A stretch of 64,000 nt of DNA from UBA1858 sp965227695 (GTDB taxonomy: Bacteria; Pseudomonadota; Gammaproteobacteria; UBA4575). Shown piece after piece: positions 1 to 9,309 of the stretch. A program made the translations under genes and the position numbers. The notes beneath the pieces were generated by a model. It saw only the letters and a program-made list of their open reading frames with translations. It searched no databases and had not been told where the DNA came from. Every line of letters begins with the position of its first letter. Within the stretch, counting starts at the first letter, position 1. The stretch lies in the NCBI GenBank assembly GCA_965227695.1, contig OZ245760.1, positions 1,550,001-1,614,000 on the forward strand. The letters run 5' to 3'.

Positions 1-2
1 AC

Positions 3-1058
3 GATCTTGGACGTCGCATAGAGCATGTTCCCAGTATTGCCCTGAATGATATTGCCGTGCCTGAGCTGGCTGTAGGCATTTATCATTGGGCCTATATCGC
101 TGATCACCTTGAAAAGACAGCTGTTGTGACAGGTGACCTGTCTGAACCACGAGTAAGACTTTACTGGGACGAAATTATTGAACGCGTCAGTCATCCTGCC
201 GTGTTGCAGTCAGGTGAAGAATATATGGCTATCTCTGATATTCAGGCAAACATGACTCATCAGCAATACGCTGAAAAATTTCATCAAGTAAAAAAATTCA
301 TCGCGGCCGGTGATTGCTACCAGGTTAATCTGGCGCAGCGTTTTAAAGTAAAAGTGCAGGGCGATCCCTGGCAGGGTTACATGAGGCTGCGCAAAATTAA
401 TCCTTCTCCCTTCGCCAGTTATTTTAACGTGCCGGGGTGCAAGGTGCTGAGTGTTTCACCTGAGCGTTTTCTCAGAGTTGAGAATAATATTGTTCAGACC
501 AAACCAATCAAGGGCACCCGTCCGCGTAGTGGTGACAAAACGAAAGACACCCTGCTAAAAGAACAGCTGCGTACCAGCACAAAAGATCGCGCCGAAAATG
601 TCATGATTGTCGATTTGCTAAGAAATGATTTAAGCAAGTGTTGCGAAAAAAACAGCGTTAAAGTGACTAAACTATTTGACATTGAATCTTTTGCGACAGT
701 GCATCATCTGGTCAGCACTGTTGAGGGAAAATTGCCTGCCAGTGTTTCACCTGTCGCGCTGCTGCGTGAGTCTTTTCCGGGTGGCTCGATCACTGGTGCA
801 CCCAAAATACGTGCCATGGAAATTATTGAAGCACTTGAACCACACCGACGCGGGTTATACTGTGGTGCGATTGGTTATATTGGTTTCAATCGTAAAATGG
901 ATACCAATATCGCCATTCGAACCATGATACAAAAAGATGACCATGCCTACTTTTATGCCGGTGGCGGCCTGGTGTGGGACTCTGATATGAACGAGGAATA
1001 TCAGGAAACGTTTGATAAGGCAGCGGCCATGTTCAGATTTTTTAATCGAAAACCATGA
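3..1058 (+). CDS. pabB: Aminodeoxychorismate synthase component I (5' end outside window)
   Basis: PabB converts chorismate and ammonia to 4-amino-4-deoxychorismate, the precursor of p-aminobenzoate, in the cytoplasm. The frame is open from base 3, so the gene starts before the window. A GTG at 57 is only an internal codon, because the residues before it (DLGRRIEHVPS) also match PabB. Family motifs present are PIKGTRPR, whose lysine separates PabB from anthranilate synthase, DRAENVMIVDLLRND, and FPGGSITGAPK. The C-terminal catalytic domain is complete. The stop overlaps the start of the downstream kinase gene (ATGA). pABA is needed for folate and also for tetrahydromethanopterin, and the gene next door suggests at least part of its use is the latter. 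Identity is confident; a dedicated role is inferred. Confidence 0.95.
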   Translation, partial: DLGRRIEHVPSIALNDIAVPELAVGIYHWAYIADHLEKTAVVTGDLSEPRVRLYWDEIIERVSHPAVLQSGEEYMAISDIQANMTHQQYAEKFHQVKKFIAAGDCYQVNLAQRFKVKVQGDPWQGYMRLRKINPSPFASYFNVPGCKVLSVSPERFLRVENNIVQTKPIKGTRPRSGDKTKDTLLKEQLRTSTKDRAENVMIVDLLRNDLSKCCEKNSVKVTKLFDIESFATVHHLVSTVEGKLPASVSPVALLRESFPGGSITGAPKIRAMEIIEALEPHRRGLYCGAIGYIGFNRKMDTNIAIRTMIQKDDHAYFYAGGGLVWDSDMNEEYQETFDKAAAMFRFFNRKP

Positions 1059-1624
1059 TAGTCGTTAAGCTTGGTGGCAGTCTATATTGCAATATCATCC
1101 TGCAGCGATGGGTTGATGAACTGGTATTACTCGAACAACATACGGTTGTGATTGTTCCGGGAGGGGGGCCTTTTGCTGATTGTGTAAGAACAGCTGCGCA
1201 CGACTGGCCATTGGCAGAGGAAATCGCCCATCCCATGGCCGTGTTAGGTATGCAACAGTACGCTTTAATGTTGGCAGGGCTGAATAACCGCATCAAAATA
1301 CTGACAAGTGCTGAAAAGCTTAACGACGACAGGCAAACCTATGTATGGTGTCCCTACGACGATGTAACCGCACGCTGTCCCTATCCAAAAAACTGGCAAA
1401 CAACTTCGGACTCCATCGCACTCTGGCTGGCCGGATTTATCTCTGCACAAACACTCTGCCTGATTAAATCAGCTCCACTGGACGGTAAAGATCCTGCAGA
1501 AATTATCAATTCTGATATCGTTGACGCTTACTTTTCGTCAGCTTGTCACAACTTTCCCGGCGATATCCGCTTTTATCATGCATCCCAAATAACAAATTTC
1601 ATCAATGACATCGCCAACCAGTGA
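1055..1624 (+). CDS. MfnE-like amino-acid-kinase-family protein (methanofuran synthesis)
   Basis: A 189-residue protein of the amino acid kinase fold. It has the N-terminal phosphate-binding KLGGSL (Lys5), the glycine loop VPGGGPFAD near residue 31, and a C-terminal WQTTSDSIALWLA segment typical of the small kinases found with archaeal-type C1 genes in methylotrophs. The archaeal family member MfnE phosphorylates (5-(aminomethyl)furan-3-yl)methyl phosphate to the diphosphate during methanofuran synthesis. The ATG overlaps the pabB stop, and the 3' end overlaps srkA by 20 nt, so it sits in a tight operon. MfnB is encoded about 11 kb away in this window, which supports the assignment. It could instead be a related kinase of unknown substrate; the substrate is inferred, the fold is clear. 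Confidence 0.72.
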   Translation: MIVVKLGGSLYCNIILQRWVDELVLLEQHTVVIVPGGGPFADCVRTAAHDWPLAEEIAHPMAVLGMQQYALMLAGLNNRIKILTSAEKLNDDRQTYVWCPYDDVTARCPYPKNWQTTSDSIALWLAGFISAQTLCLIKSAPLDGKDPAEIINSDIVDAYFSSACHNFPGDIRFYHASQITNFINDIANQ

Positions 1625-2612
1625 CGCCGGGAATTCACATCCCTTTGATCGGCTCGAGCCGAGTTTTATTCTTAATGCGATCGAAAGTATCGGCCTTGAG
1701 TGTGATGGTCGGGTAACCGCGCTGAATAGTTACGAAAATCGTGTCTACCAGATCGGGATAGAAGATAACGCCCCGATGATTGCCAAGTTTTATCGCCCAA
1801 ACCGGTGGTCAGACGAACAGATCGGGGAAGAACATGCATTCTGCTTCGAACTGGTCGAGGCAGAATTACCTGTCGTTGCTCCAATCCAGAATGAACATCA
1901 GGTCAGTTTATTTCACTATGGAGACTTTCGTTTTTCGCTTTATCCGAGAAAAGGGGGGCGGGCCCCTGAGTTGGATAACTATGATAATCTGAATATTCTC
2001 GGCAGATTTCTGGCGCGCATTCATTTGGTTGGTGCCGCCAGACCCTATGCTTTCAGGCCTGTTATCAGCAGCCAGCAACATGGCCATGAAAGTGTCGACT
2101 TCCTAAATTCCTATTTCATTCCAGCGGATATCAAACCGCAATATCAGTCAATCACACAACAGCTACTTGAACGCATTGATTCAATCATCAATGTCAACCG
2201 GCAAGTAAAATTGATTCGTGTTCATGGCGACTGTCATCTCGGCAACATGCTGTGGCGTGACGACTTGCCACATTTTATTGATTTTGACGATTCACGCATG
2301 GCGCCGGCTGTACAGGATATCTGGATGCTGTTGTCGGGTGATAAACATGAGCAGCAAATGCAGCTAAGCGAGATATTGGAAGGGTATAATGAGTTTGCCG
2401 ATTTTGATCGCCAGGAACTTCAATTGATCGAATGTCTGCGTACTTTGCGCATGTTGTATTTTTCTGCGTGGCTCGCCCGGCGCTGGGATGATCCGGCTTT
2501 TCCTCTGGGGTTTCCCTGGTTTAATACCCGTAAATACTGGGAAGAATTCCTGATGAGCCTGCACGAGCAATACGACATGCTGTCACGGGAAAACACTGAC
2601 TTTGTGTGCTGA
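1605..2612 (+). CDS. srkA: Stress response kinase A, YihE/RdoA family
   Basis: This is a 335-residue protein with the APH/choline-kinase-like fold. In E. coli SrkA is a cytoplasmic Ser/Thr kinase that limits stress-induced cell death. LNSYENRVYQ lies near residue 40, AKFYRP supplies the nucleotide-binding lysine, VHGDCHLGN near residue 204 is the catalytic loop, and DFDDSRMAPAVQD is the metal-binding segment. Length and the C-terminal RRWDDPAFP block match the family. The ATG lies 20 nt inside the upstream kinase gene, so translation is probably coupled. It converges on the pilin gene, 3 nt away. It has no evident link to cofactor synthesis. Confidence 0.93.
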   Translation: MTSPTSDAGNSHPFDRLEPSFILNAIESIGLECDGRVTALNSYENRVYQIGIEDNAPMIAKFYRPNRWSDEQIGEEHAFCFELVEAELPVVAPIQNEHQVSLFHYGDFRFSLYPRKGGRAPELDNYDNLNILGRFLARIHLVGAARPYAFRPVISSQQHGHESVDFLNSYFIPADIKPQYQSITQQLLERIDSIINVNRQVKLIRVHGDCHLGNMLWRDDLPHFIDFDDSRMAPAVQDIWMLLSGDKHEQQMQLSEILEGYNEFADFDRQELQLIECLRTLRMLYFSAWLARRWDDPAFPLGFPWFNTRKYWEEFLMSLHEQYDMLSRENTDFVC

Positions 2613-2615
2613 TTT

Positions 2616-3035
2616 CTACCAGCAATACTCCACCGGTTTGGATCCCGTCACGCCCGCCTGACCTGTTTGATCATAGGTGAAATCTCCACAATTGTCGTCT
2701 GTTGCAAGTACATCAGCGGTGATCATATATTGTTGGGGTCTGGAACCGGCTGCACAGTCGGGTGTGCAGGTAATAGTAACTTCGTAGTGCCCGCCATCGC
2801 TGGGAATTGGGTCTTCACCTTTCAGATCGTTCGCGCTGCCGTAATAGCCGAAGTTTGAGTAATATCTTTCCTGCAGTGAAGCCAGCTGCATGATGGTATT
2901 CTTGGCGTCTGCCCGGCGACCCTTTTGCATTTGCTCGTTGTACGCGGGCAGACCAAAAGTGGCGAGGATTGCAATAATGGCGATAACGATTAACAGTTCT
3001 GTCAGTGTGAATCCTTTTGTTTTGCAACTAGGCAT
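2616..3035 (-). CDS. pilE: PilE-like type IV minor pilin
   Basis: A 139-residue prepilin. After a short basic leader, KG^FTLTELLIVIAIIAILA gives the PilD cleavage site, the +5 glutamate and the hydrophobic alpha1 core. The C-terminal half carries four cysteines (CTPDC, DNCGDF, EYCW) that could form the D-loop disulfides of PilE/ComP-type minor pilins. The start is preceded by an AGGGAA Shine-Dalgarno sequence. It is the last gene of the minor-pilin operon, after pilY1 and a small exported protein. It probably acts in pilus priming or at the pilus tip. The exact orthologue (PilE, ComP or another minor pilin) cannot be settled from sequence alone. Confidence 0.88.
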   Translation of the reverse strand: MPSCKTKGFTLTELLIVIAIIAILATFGLPAYNEQMQKGRRADAKNTIMQLASLQERYYSNFGYYGSANDLKGEDPIPSDGGHYEVTITCTPDCAAGSRPQQYMITADVLATDDNCGDFTYDQTGQAGVTGSKPVEYCW

Positions 3036-3057
3036 AGTAATTCCCTGATTAGATGGC

Positions 3058-3438
3058 TTATTGTGGTGTCAGGCGTTGTAGCCCGGGTGCCCAGGGCCCC
3101 GTCGGTGCGTTTAAACTATCCGGCAATTCCCATAACGAAATCAGCTGGTTGTTATTAGATAACACACACCCTACGCTCATGCCAACCTGTAAATCCTGGA
3201 TTGACGCGTGACTGCCTTTGAGACGGTGCACACTGATATGACTGCCCAAATTGCCGAATTCCCTGTCACCAATCACCACCGCACCGGGCCTTATGTCATC
3301 AATCGTCCCCGTCCAGACAAAGACCTGAGGGTAGTGGCTTGGTAGTGTGCCTGCCATGACCGGCAGAAGTAATCCTGCAACCAGCAGCACAATACACGCA
3401 AATTGAAAACCTGTTTTAAATAATTTAAACCTGATCAT
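3058..3438 (-). CDS. Small exported protein of the pilY1 operon
   Basis: A 126-residue protein with a basic N-terminus and a hydrophobic segment (about residues 14-29) ending in VMAG, consistent with a Sec signal peptide or a single anchor. The remainder is mostly short beta-prone segments (VFVWTGTIDDIRPGAVVIGDR) that suggest a small OB- or beta-barrel-like domain. No family is recognised with certainty. Its ATG overlaps the pilY1 stop (ATGA), so it is coupled to pilY1. Pseudomonas has a small exported protein, PilY2, in the same place, and this may be a positional counterpart. A role in pilus biogenesis is inferred from position only. Confidence 0.75.
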   Translation of the reverse strand: MIRFKLFKTGFQFACIVLLVAGLLLPVMAGTLPSHYPQVFVWTGTIDDIRPGAVVIGDREFGNLGSHISVHRLKGSHASIQDLQVGMSVGCVLSNNNQLISLWELPDSLNAPTGPWAPGLQRLTPQ

Positions 3439-6400
3439 TCAAATAACTCCTTCCAGGCAAGGCGGCCTTTGGATTGAAAATTTAGCTGCTGAATGTTTTC
3501 TGCACTGACCCCCGAGAGAGCCCCACTACCGCCGCCGCTGCCGGTGCCTGTAATATATAACTTACCGCTGCCGCCAAGGAAGCCCAGACCTGCTGGCAGC
3601 CCATTATCAAACTTAAGACCGGCGACAAACTTATTTGAAATTTGATCGGATGCATCAAAATTTCCATCGGCATTCAAATCGAATCCGCCTTCACTCGGTT
3701 CACCGCCATTTTCGGCATCAAGGATCATAATCCAGCCCGATCCACCACCGTCGGTACATTTCTGCGATGAGGGAATATTGGTCGCAAAGAAAACCTGCTT
3801 AAGCCGGATCACCGGGTCAATGAGTATACGTTCTCCGCTATCTGGCAGGTCAAAATACCATCCGAGATCACCGCTGGATGGATTGCTAACATCATAGTCG
3901 ACACTATTGTCGGTCATCACTCTTTGCGAGGACGTGGAAAATGATTCCAGTGTCTGCTCAACAAGGTCCGAGACGGTAATTTCGCTGACACCTGCATCCC
4001 ATATGCCATACATTGATTGTTGTGTGGTCGAAGTCGGGTCAGCATCCGTTAAAAATTGTCCGGTACCTGCCAGCACCAACACATTGGGTGCATTGGCAAG
4101 AGTTGAATCTGCCACCCGGGTGACGGCCGCTTTGACCGTGATGGGCTGGCCGGACTGTGCGGTAAATAATGGCTTGCTTACTGAGCCTGATTTGTATGCC
4201 GAGTCCCAGTTATTGGCGTTGGAGTCAGAGAGATCAAACGCCCACAGATTACCATCAATGCCACTGCCATAAACCCGGTCAATGACCTGGTCGCCGTTCA
4301 GGTCAATCACCGTGATCTGCCCAATGCCACTTTTATTGGCGACATCGCCGACACCCGTATCAATGATCTCATAATCTGACGTATCCCAGGTGCCATCGAT
4401 GCCCTGTTCGATATACAGAATGATCAGGGCCGCCTTGCCGTTGTCGCTGTTATAACCGTTACCAAATAGTACGGCCCATTTGCCATTGTTCAGTAATGCA
4501 ATTCGCGGCTCGCTATAAGAATAGCCCATGTAGGGACTATTGGTATCAGAAAACTCCCACAGAACGGTATCCTCGGCACCGGCGACACTATTGGGGAAGG
4601 ACTCATCCGTAATGTTGAGTGCAAACACACCGCGCCCGCCGGCACCATAGCCGCCTGCTAAAATGGTTTCCCAGTTGGGTGAGCCCAGACCGCCACTTGA
4701 AGTGTTGATGAATACGTCACTTGATGCCAGATTAACATCCACATAGTACTTGTGCGTGTAGTCAGGGTCCGACAGGTAATGGAGTCCGCTGGTGGCAGTC
4801 CCGCTAGCATACAATTCTGCCGGCACATAGGTCATGACTTCCTCACCATCCTGCGAGGTATCGAACGCATGCACCATGCCATCATTCGCACCTACGTACA
4901 CGATCCCTTTGCGGTTTTTGTTGGCTTCAACAAAGTCGGAATAACGTTTGGTACTACTGCCAAATGGGTCGAAATCCGGGTAGTTAGCACTGGGCTTGCC
5001 GACAAACACCGGCCCTGAGTGGACAATGTCGCCAAGGATCGAGTCCCGCTGTCTGAAATCATAGGCGCTGCCCGTGGCTTCGTGCGTCTGATCACCCAAA
5101 AAATAATTCAGACGTGCCTGCCCGTCAGCATCACTGCCAAGACTGCCATCCGGACCGGTTTTGAAATCATTTTGCTGCGCGGTGGATATGTGATCCCATT
5201 CCAGCGTGGTGCCTGCATTAGTGGCATCATTCAGCGTATAGGTCACACGGTTAGTGTAGTTGTAACTGCCGGCATCCAGGTAGTCAGACACCCGCCATGC
5301 TTCAGTGGGATTAATTGATCCGTCACTATTGAAGTTGAATGCGACAATATCCCCGGACCAGTTTTCACTGTTGAATTGTGTCAGGTATAACTGGGTATCG
5401 GCTCTTAACTCGTTAGAATTAAACGTCACCGCGGTTGAGGTACCAATGCGGTTTTCAATCGAGGCCAGCGCATTTTCCAGTGCAGTAATCAAGGTGGCCG
5501 GATCCCTGGCACTTAAGAATTCACCGCGTCCATTCCAGGCAGCATGGCGCATATCATCAACTCGCTCGGCGCCGCCATTATTGATCGGGTCGGGCCAGGT
5601 AAATGGATCGGTCGTATTTGGCGGATTGGCAGTCAATGTACCGTTGACACCAAAGGCCACGGTATAGGTCGTCAGATGTTGTGCTTCATTTTCATCGACA
5701 CCCTCTATGGGTTTGACCTCATTGGCAATGCCGGTCGCCAGGTCTCTTTCATAAAAATGCATGGCCACATCGGCGAGCGTGTCACTCAGGTTATCGGCAT
5801 AGGAGCCGCCGTCCCACATGGAATTACTGGTGCCGCCGTCGGTATTGCCCACGAACGGACTGCCGCCATTCCAGAACCCATCCGAGAATAACACGGCAAA
5901 ATTCTGCTGGCATTCGCCACCGTTGCCTGCACCAAGAATCGGGCTGGCATCCGTGAACCCAAGGTCAGAGTGATCGTTATTACTTCCGGCCTTGTCAAAG
6001 TAACGCCCGGTATTGCGCAGCAAGCGACGCAGTGGCGTGCCTCCCACAGAATTAATGCGACTGACACTCTCCAGCAGATCTTCCTTGTCGCTGGCATTGG
6101 TCATATCGCCAATCGGTGTCCCCACATTGTTATTATTGTGCAGGGTGGCGAGTCCCATTCTGTGATTGGAACTGTTGATTAATTCGGACATGGCACGTTT
6201 GGCCACATATTCTCTTTTGCGGTAATAGCTCCACCAGTTGGCATAGTTCTGCTGGGAATTGGGATAGCCCGCGTCACCCGGGCTTAACGTGACCGGGAGA
6301 GTATTGACCTGCACGGTATCGGCCGTAATGTCTGCAGACACATCACCACACTCATCGGTTGCCGGATCATTGGCGGCACCAAAGGCACCTCCTCCCGGAC

Positions 6401-6920
6401 CGTCGTACTGGCCATCGCCATCCGCATCATCCCACTGGAAGTACACGTGATTGGAAATATTGACCGCGCTGTCAGCGTCATACGGGTTGAAGCGGGCATT
6501 AGTGAGCGTCATGTTGGTGTATTGATCGCCATCGTCATCTTCCCCTTTCCACGGTGTGTAAACCGCATTGGGGTTGTAGGCAAGCACATTGAAACCTAAA
6601 CATAATGATCGTCGAAGTTCACGATACCAGTTGGCCGGAAGGCCGCCGGCCGAGGTGGGTGGATTGGGCAGAAAATTAAAATTGGCATTGCCCGGATCAT
6701 AAGTGCCATCATTGAGTGTCGTTTCCCAAATCATACTGCCGGAATCATCGGTGGCAAAAAAGATATTGGCCTGTACATTGGTGCCGAGAAACAATGGCTG
6801 TGAAGCCAGGTTGCCGGGTGCGGCTATCCCGCCGTTTCCAGCAATCATTAGCCCGAGAGAGAAACCGAGCAGAGCGCTCTTCAATGGCCTGTAATAGTTC
6901 ATGTTCATTGGATGTTTCAT
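3435..6920 (-). CDS. pilY1: Type IV pilus tip/adhesin protein PilY1
   Basis: A 1161-residue exported protein. After a signal peptide (about residues 1-33) the N-terminal half begins with ATDDSGSM, a MIDAS-like von Willebrand A metal site. Acidic GEDDDGDQ and DADGDGQYDG patches follow. The C-terminal half is the PilY1 beta-propeller, with VYVGANDGMVHAFD near residue 675 and DLNGDQVIDR, which corresponds to the calcium loop of Pseudomonas PilY1. A second DLNADGNFDASD loop lies near the C-terminus. PilY1 primes pilus assembly with the minor pilins and controls retraction and surface sensing. It follows pilX after a short gap that holds a 21-bp tandem duplication. Confidence 0.95.
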   Translation of the reverse strand: MKHPMNMNYYRPLKSALLGFSLGLMIAGNGGIAAPGNLASQPLFLGTNVQANIFFATDDSGSMIWETTLNDGTYDPGNANFNFLPNPPTSAGGLPANWYRELRRSLCLGFNVLAYNPNAVYTPWKGEDDDGDQYTNMTLTNARFNPYDADSAVNISNHVYFQWDDADGDGQYDGPGGGAFGAANDPATDECGDVSADITADTVQVNTLPVTLSPGDAGYPNSQQNYANWWSYYRKREYVAKRAMSELINSSNHRMGLATLHNNNNVGTPIGDMTNASDKEDLLESVSRINSVGGTPLRRLLRNTGRYFDKAGSNNDHSDLGFTDASPILGAGNGGECQQNFAVLFSDGFWNGGSPFVGNTDGGTSNSMWDGGSYADNLSDTLADVAMHFYERDLATGIANEVKPIEGVDENEAQHLTTYTVAFGVNGTLTANPPNTTDPFTWPDPINNGGAERVDDMRHAAWNGRGEFLSARDPATLITALENALASIENRIGTSTAVTFNSNELRADTQLYLTQFNSENWSGDIVAFNFNSDGSINPTEAWRVSDYLDAGSYNYTNRVTYTLNDATNAGTTLEWDHISTAQQNDFKTGPDGSLGSDADGQARLNYFLGDQTHEATGSAYDFRQRDSILGDIVHSGPVFVGKPSANYPDFDPFGSSTKRYSDFVEANKNRKGIVYVGANDGMVHAFDTSQDGEEVMTYVPAELYASGTATSGLHYLSDPDYTHKYYVDVNLASSDVFINTSSGGLGSPNWETILAGGYGAGGRGVFALNITDESFPNSVAGAEDTVLWEFSDTNSPYMGYSYSEPRIALLNNGKWAVLFGNGYNSDNGKAALIILYIEQGIDGTWDTSDYEIIDTGVGDVANKSGIGQITVIDLNGDQVIDRVYGSGIDGNLWAFDLSDSNANNWDSAYKSGSVSKPLFTAQSGQPITVKAAVTRVADSTLANAPNVLVLAGTGQFLTDADPTSTTQQSMYGIWDAGVSEITVSDLVEQTLESFSTSSQRVMTDNSVDYDVSNPSSGDLGWYFDLPDSGERILIDPVIRLKQVFFATNIPSSQKCTDGGGSGWIMILDAENGGEPSEGGFDLNADGNFDASDQISNKFVAGLKFDNGLPAGLGFLGGSGKLYITGTGSGGGSGALSGVSAENIQQLNFQSKGRLAWKELFE

Positions 6921-6944
6921 GTCTGTTCCCCGTGTCTTCTCATC

Positions 6945-6986
6945 AGGTATTTAACTATCATCATGAGGTATTTAACTATCATCATG
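6945..6986. repeat. Tandem direct repeat, 2 x 21 bp
   Basis: Two exact, adjacent copies of a 21-bp unit (6945-6965 and 6966-6986) fill most of the gap between the pilX stop and the pilY1 start. The second copy ends three bases before the pilX stop codon. It looks like a slippage duplication that lengthens the intercistronic spacer. Confidence 0.9.
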
Positions 6987-6988
6987 TT

Positions 6989-7567
6989 TTAAAGTTTATT
7001 AAGCTCAAAATAAGCCTGTAGTGTTTTGGTCGTATCGGGAGAAACACCGGTACCATGGGCTGTCACTCTGAATATTTCCCGGATACATAAGTCTGTATTG
7101 AATGCGCTGTTGGGATCAGAAATGCCACCCGTCACCGCCTTGCATAAATCATGATCACCAATATGTTTGATAATGTATTTTGGCGGCTGTGCCAGCTGTG
7201 CGCTGCCACCCAGGTCACTGGCTTCGGTGTAATTTGAAGTATTTGCCGGATCCCAGGTATCAGGATCGAGGTAATCCGGTTCAAGTTTTGCCGCTTCGGC
7301 TCCTTTTCGATACAAACCATTAGAGTTGGTCAGTGCCGTCACACTGGTGAGGTTATTAATAAACGTTTCAGCCTCTCTGAGTGCGCTTTCGGCAGCCTGG
7401 TGTGCCAGCTCGTTGTCGCGCAGATTGCCGGACATTTTTTCCTCAATAATACTGGTTTTCATGCCGGTGACTGCCAGCAGGGTTAATACAGACAATAAAA
7501 TTAAAGAAACAAACAGCACCACGCCGGATTGCCTGGTTGTGTTGAGATGTTTGTGTTTTATTGACAT
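6989..7567 (-). CDS. pilX: Type IV minor pilin PilX
   Basis: A 192-residue protein. The N-terminus has RQSGVVLFVSLILLSVLTLLAVTGMK, the PilX form of the prepilin segment, where a non-consensus GVVLF replaces GFTLIE. It is followed by EEKMSGNLRDNELAHQAAESALREAE, a conserved PilX helix. Two cysteines (DLCKAV, DLCIRE) lie in the C-terminal head. PilX is part of the tip complex that primes pilus assembly with PilV, PilW and PilY1. It lies between pilW (6 nt upstream) and pilY1. Confidence 0.92.
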   Translation of the reverse strand: MSIKHKHLNTTRQSGVVLFVSLILLSVLTLLAVTGMKTSIIEEKMSGNLRDNELAHQAAESALREAETFINNLTSVTALTNSNGLYRKGAEAAKLEPDYLDPDTWDPANTSNYTEASDLGGSAQLAQPPKYIIKHIGDHDLCKAVTGGISDPNSAFNTDLCIREIFRVTAHGTGVSPDTTKTLQAYFELNKL

Positions 7568-7573
7568 AACGGA

Positions 7574-8725
7574 TTAACTCGTGCGGTTACGGACAGATAC
7601 CGTGGTGGAATAGACTTTGCGCGTGTGAAACAGGCCATTTGCATCGGCAGGGATGTTGCCCGCGGGGACATCCACACTCTCCAGTGTGTAACCGGCAGCA
7701 TCTTCGTTGTCTGCATCCGGTGAGCGCACAAGAATACTGATTCTGATACTAACGACACTTTCCCAGTCGTTTACATTGGCCGCGTTCACATAGCGATCGG
7801 CCTGAAAATCATAGGGCACATCCGTGTCTTCGCCGAACATCAATTGCATCGACTCAACACCCGGCACAACGGCCTCGGCAGCGCCGCCATTGACGGAGCG
7901 CATCAGACTCGGCACGGCAGGTGTGGTCGCATTACCATCATGGTCTACGGCATCATCGATTGTGTATTCCACATTGGTGCTGACACCCTGATACACCGTG
8001 GTATCACCCGGTTCAAAAGGATAGGAGAGATAATCCTGGCTATTGTTAAACGGTGAGGGTGGGTCTGTGACAACCGGTGTTGTACCATGCTCGATGGTTG
8101 CCGTATGCGGTGTGCCACTCGTATCCACCGTGCTGTCGACATCATTGGTGGCCTGAAAAATGACGGCATTGGCGCAATCGGCAATGACCAGTAATTCATT
8201 GGCGTCGATGTTGCTGGCCGTGCTATCTCCAAGATTAATGGTGATTGGGCCGTTGTCAAACGGGTCTTTGCTTTGATGCAGAGGATAGGAGCGTCCCTGT
8301 CTCACACCGCTGATGGTGAGTGTATCGGGTTCTGAGGGGTACCCGGCAAGTCCGGTGGTGGCCGCACCTTCCTGGCCACTGACACCAATAAAGCCTCCGG
8401 GTAAGCCATTAACAATATTTGTGACACCATCTTTTGGCCAGCTGAATTGACCATTTTGAGTGTCTTCCTGAAATGATGGGATGCACCCCCAGAAATCGGC
8501 AGATTTCACCGCACTGGTAAGCAGATTAATGGCATAACGGCCATTTTCCTGGGCGCGTGTCAGTGATTCCTGGGTCAGATAAGACTGTTTACTCTGGATA
8601 AAAAGCTGCACGACCACAATCGCAACCACTGAACTCAGGGCAATGGCGATGAGCAGCTCAATCAGGCCAAATCCTTTAATGCGCTTGTGCTTTTTAGTCA
8701 CTGTGTTCATTTTTGTGCGATGCAT
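7574..8725 (-). CDS. pilW: Type IV minor pilin PilW
   Basis: A 383-residue minor pilin with the class III motif KG^FGLIELLIAIALSSVVAIVVVQLF and the glutamate in place. KQSYLTQESLTRAQENGRYAINLL is the PilW helix seen across gammaproteobacteria. A large beta-rich head follows. The first ATG (8725) is taken as the start; a second ATG at 8710 gives MNTVTKKH and is equally possible, since neither has a strong Shine-Dalgarno sequence. The product joins the PilVWX-PilY1 tip complex. Confidence 0.92.
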   Translation of the reverse strand: MHRTKMNTVTKKHKRIKGFGLIELLIAIALSSVVAIVVVQLFIQSKQSYLTQESLTRAQENGRYAINLLTSAVKSADFWGCIPSFQEDTQNGQFSWPKDGVTNIVNGLPGGFIGVSGQEGAATTGLAGYPSEPDTLTISGVRQGRSYPLHQSKDPFDNGPITINLGDSTASNIDANELLVIADCANAVIFQATNDVDSTVDTSGTPHTATIEHGTTPVVTDPPSPFNNSQDYLSYPFEPGDTTVYQGVSTNVEYTIDDAVDHDGNATTPAVPSLMRSVNGGAAEAVVPGVESMQLMFGEDTDVPYDFQADRYVNAANVNDWESVVSIRISILVRSPDADNEDAAGYTLESVDVPAGNIPADANGLFHTRKVYSTTVSVRNRTS

Positions 8726-8738
8726 GTCTATGGAATTC

Positions 8739-9293
8739 TTAAGGGACGAAAGTAAATGTTTGCCGTTTAATTTTATAGCCGGCTTCTTCTCGCTGGTCAG
8801 TCCAGTCGATATACACGGTCCACTGGTTTAGCAGGCCGTCACAGTTTATGTTGGCACCTACGGTTGCCGGTGCCGCGATGCTGGGAGTGGAGTCGTTGCA
8901 GACGACGATGTTTGCGTCCGCATTAATCGTGTTGTCACTATTGAGAATTGGGAGCGCCTGGTTCAGGCTAAGCAGCCATTCCCGGAGATCGTTTTGCGCC
9001 ATTTGATCGGCGCCGCCACATCCTGCCAGAGTGTTGCAATCGGACACCGCGGCCGGTAACCCGTCATTGGATGAATCGTAGGCATAGTCGCCCGCCGTGA
9101 AACCATCCATGTTGGCACGCATGCGTTCAAATAAATGGCTGGCGGCAAGGGTGGTGACGGTGCGTCCCTGGGCGGAGCTGGCCGCCTGGTACGCCTGCAC
9201 CTGTAACCCGGCCAGGCCCAGCATGCCGATGGCAAATACCAGCAGGGCGACCAGTACTTCAATTAATGTAAATCCTTGGTTACGTCGTTTCAT
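8739..9293 (-). CDS. pilV: Type IV minor pilin PilV
   Basis: A 184-residue minor pilin starting MKRRNQG^FTLIEVLVALLVFAIGMLGLAGLQ, the standard PilV signature. A longer open frame reaches back to 9377, but the ATG at 9293 is chosen. It lies 16 nt after the fimT stop, has an AAAGAG ribosome site, and gives a normal six-residue leader; the extra 28 residues would lie inside fimT. The head contains paired cysteines (SDCNTLAGCGG). It is part of the minor-pilin tip complex. Confidence 0.93.
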   Translation of the reverse strand: MKRRNQGFTLIEVLVALLVFAIGMLGLAGLQVQAYQAASSAQGRTVTTLAASHLFERMRANMDGFTAGDYAYDSSNDGLPAAVSDCNTLAGCGGADQMAQNDLREWLLSLNQALPILNSDNTINADANIVVCNDSTPSIAAPATVGANINCDGLLNQWTVYIDWTDQREEAGYKIKRQTFTFVP

Positions 9294-9309
9294 TATTGCA
9301 CTCTTTAAT

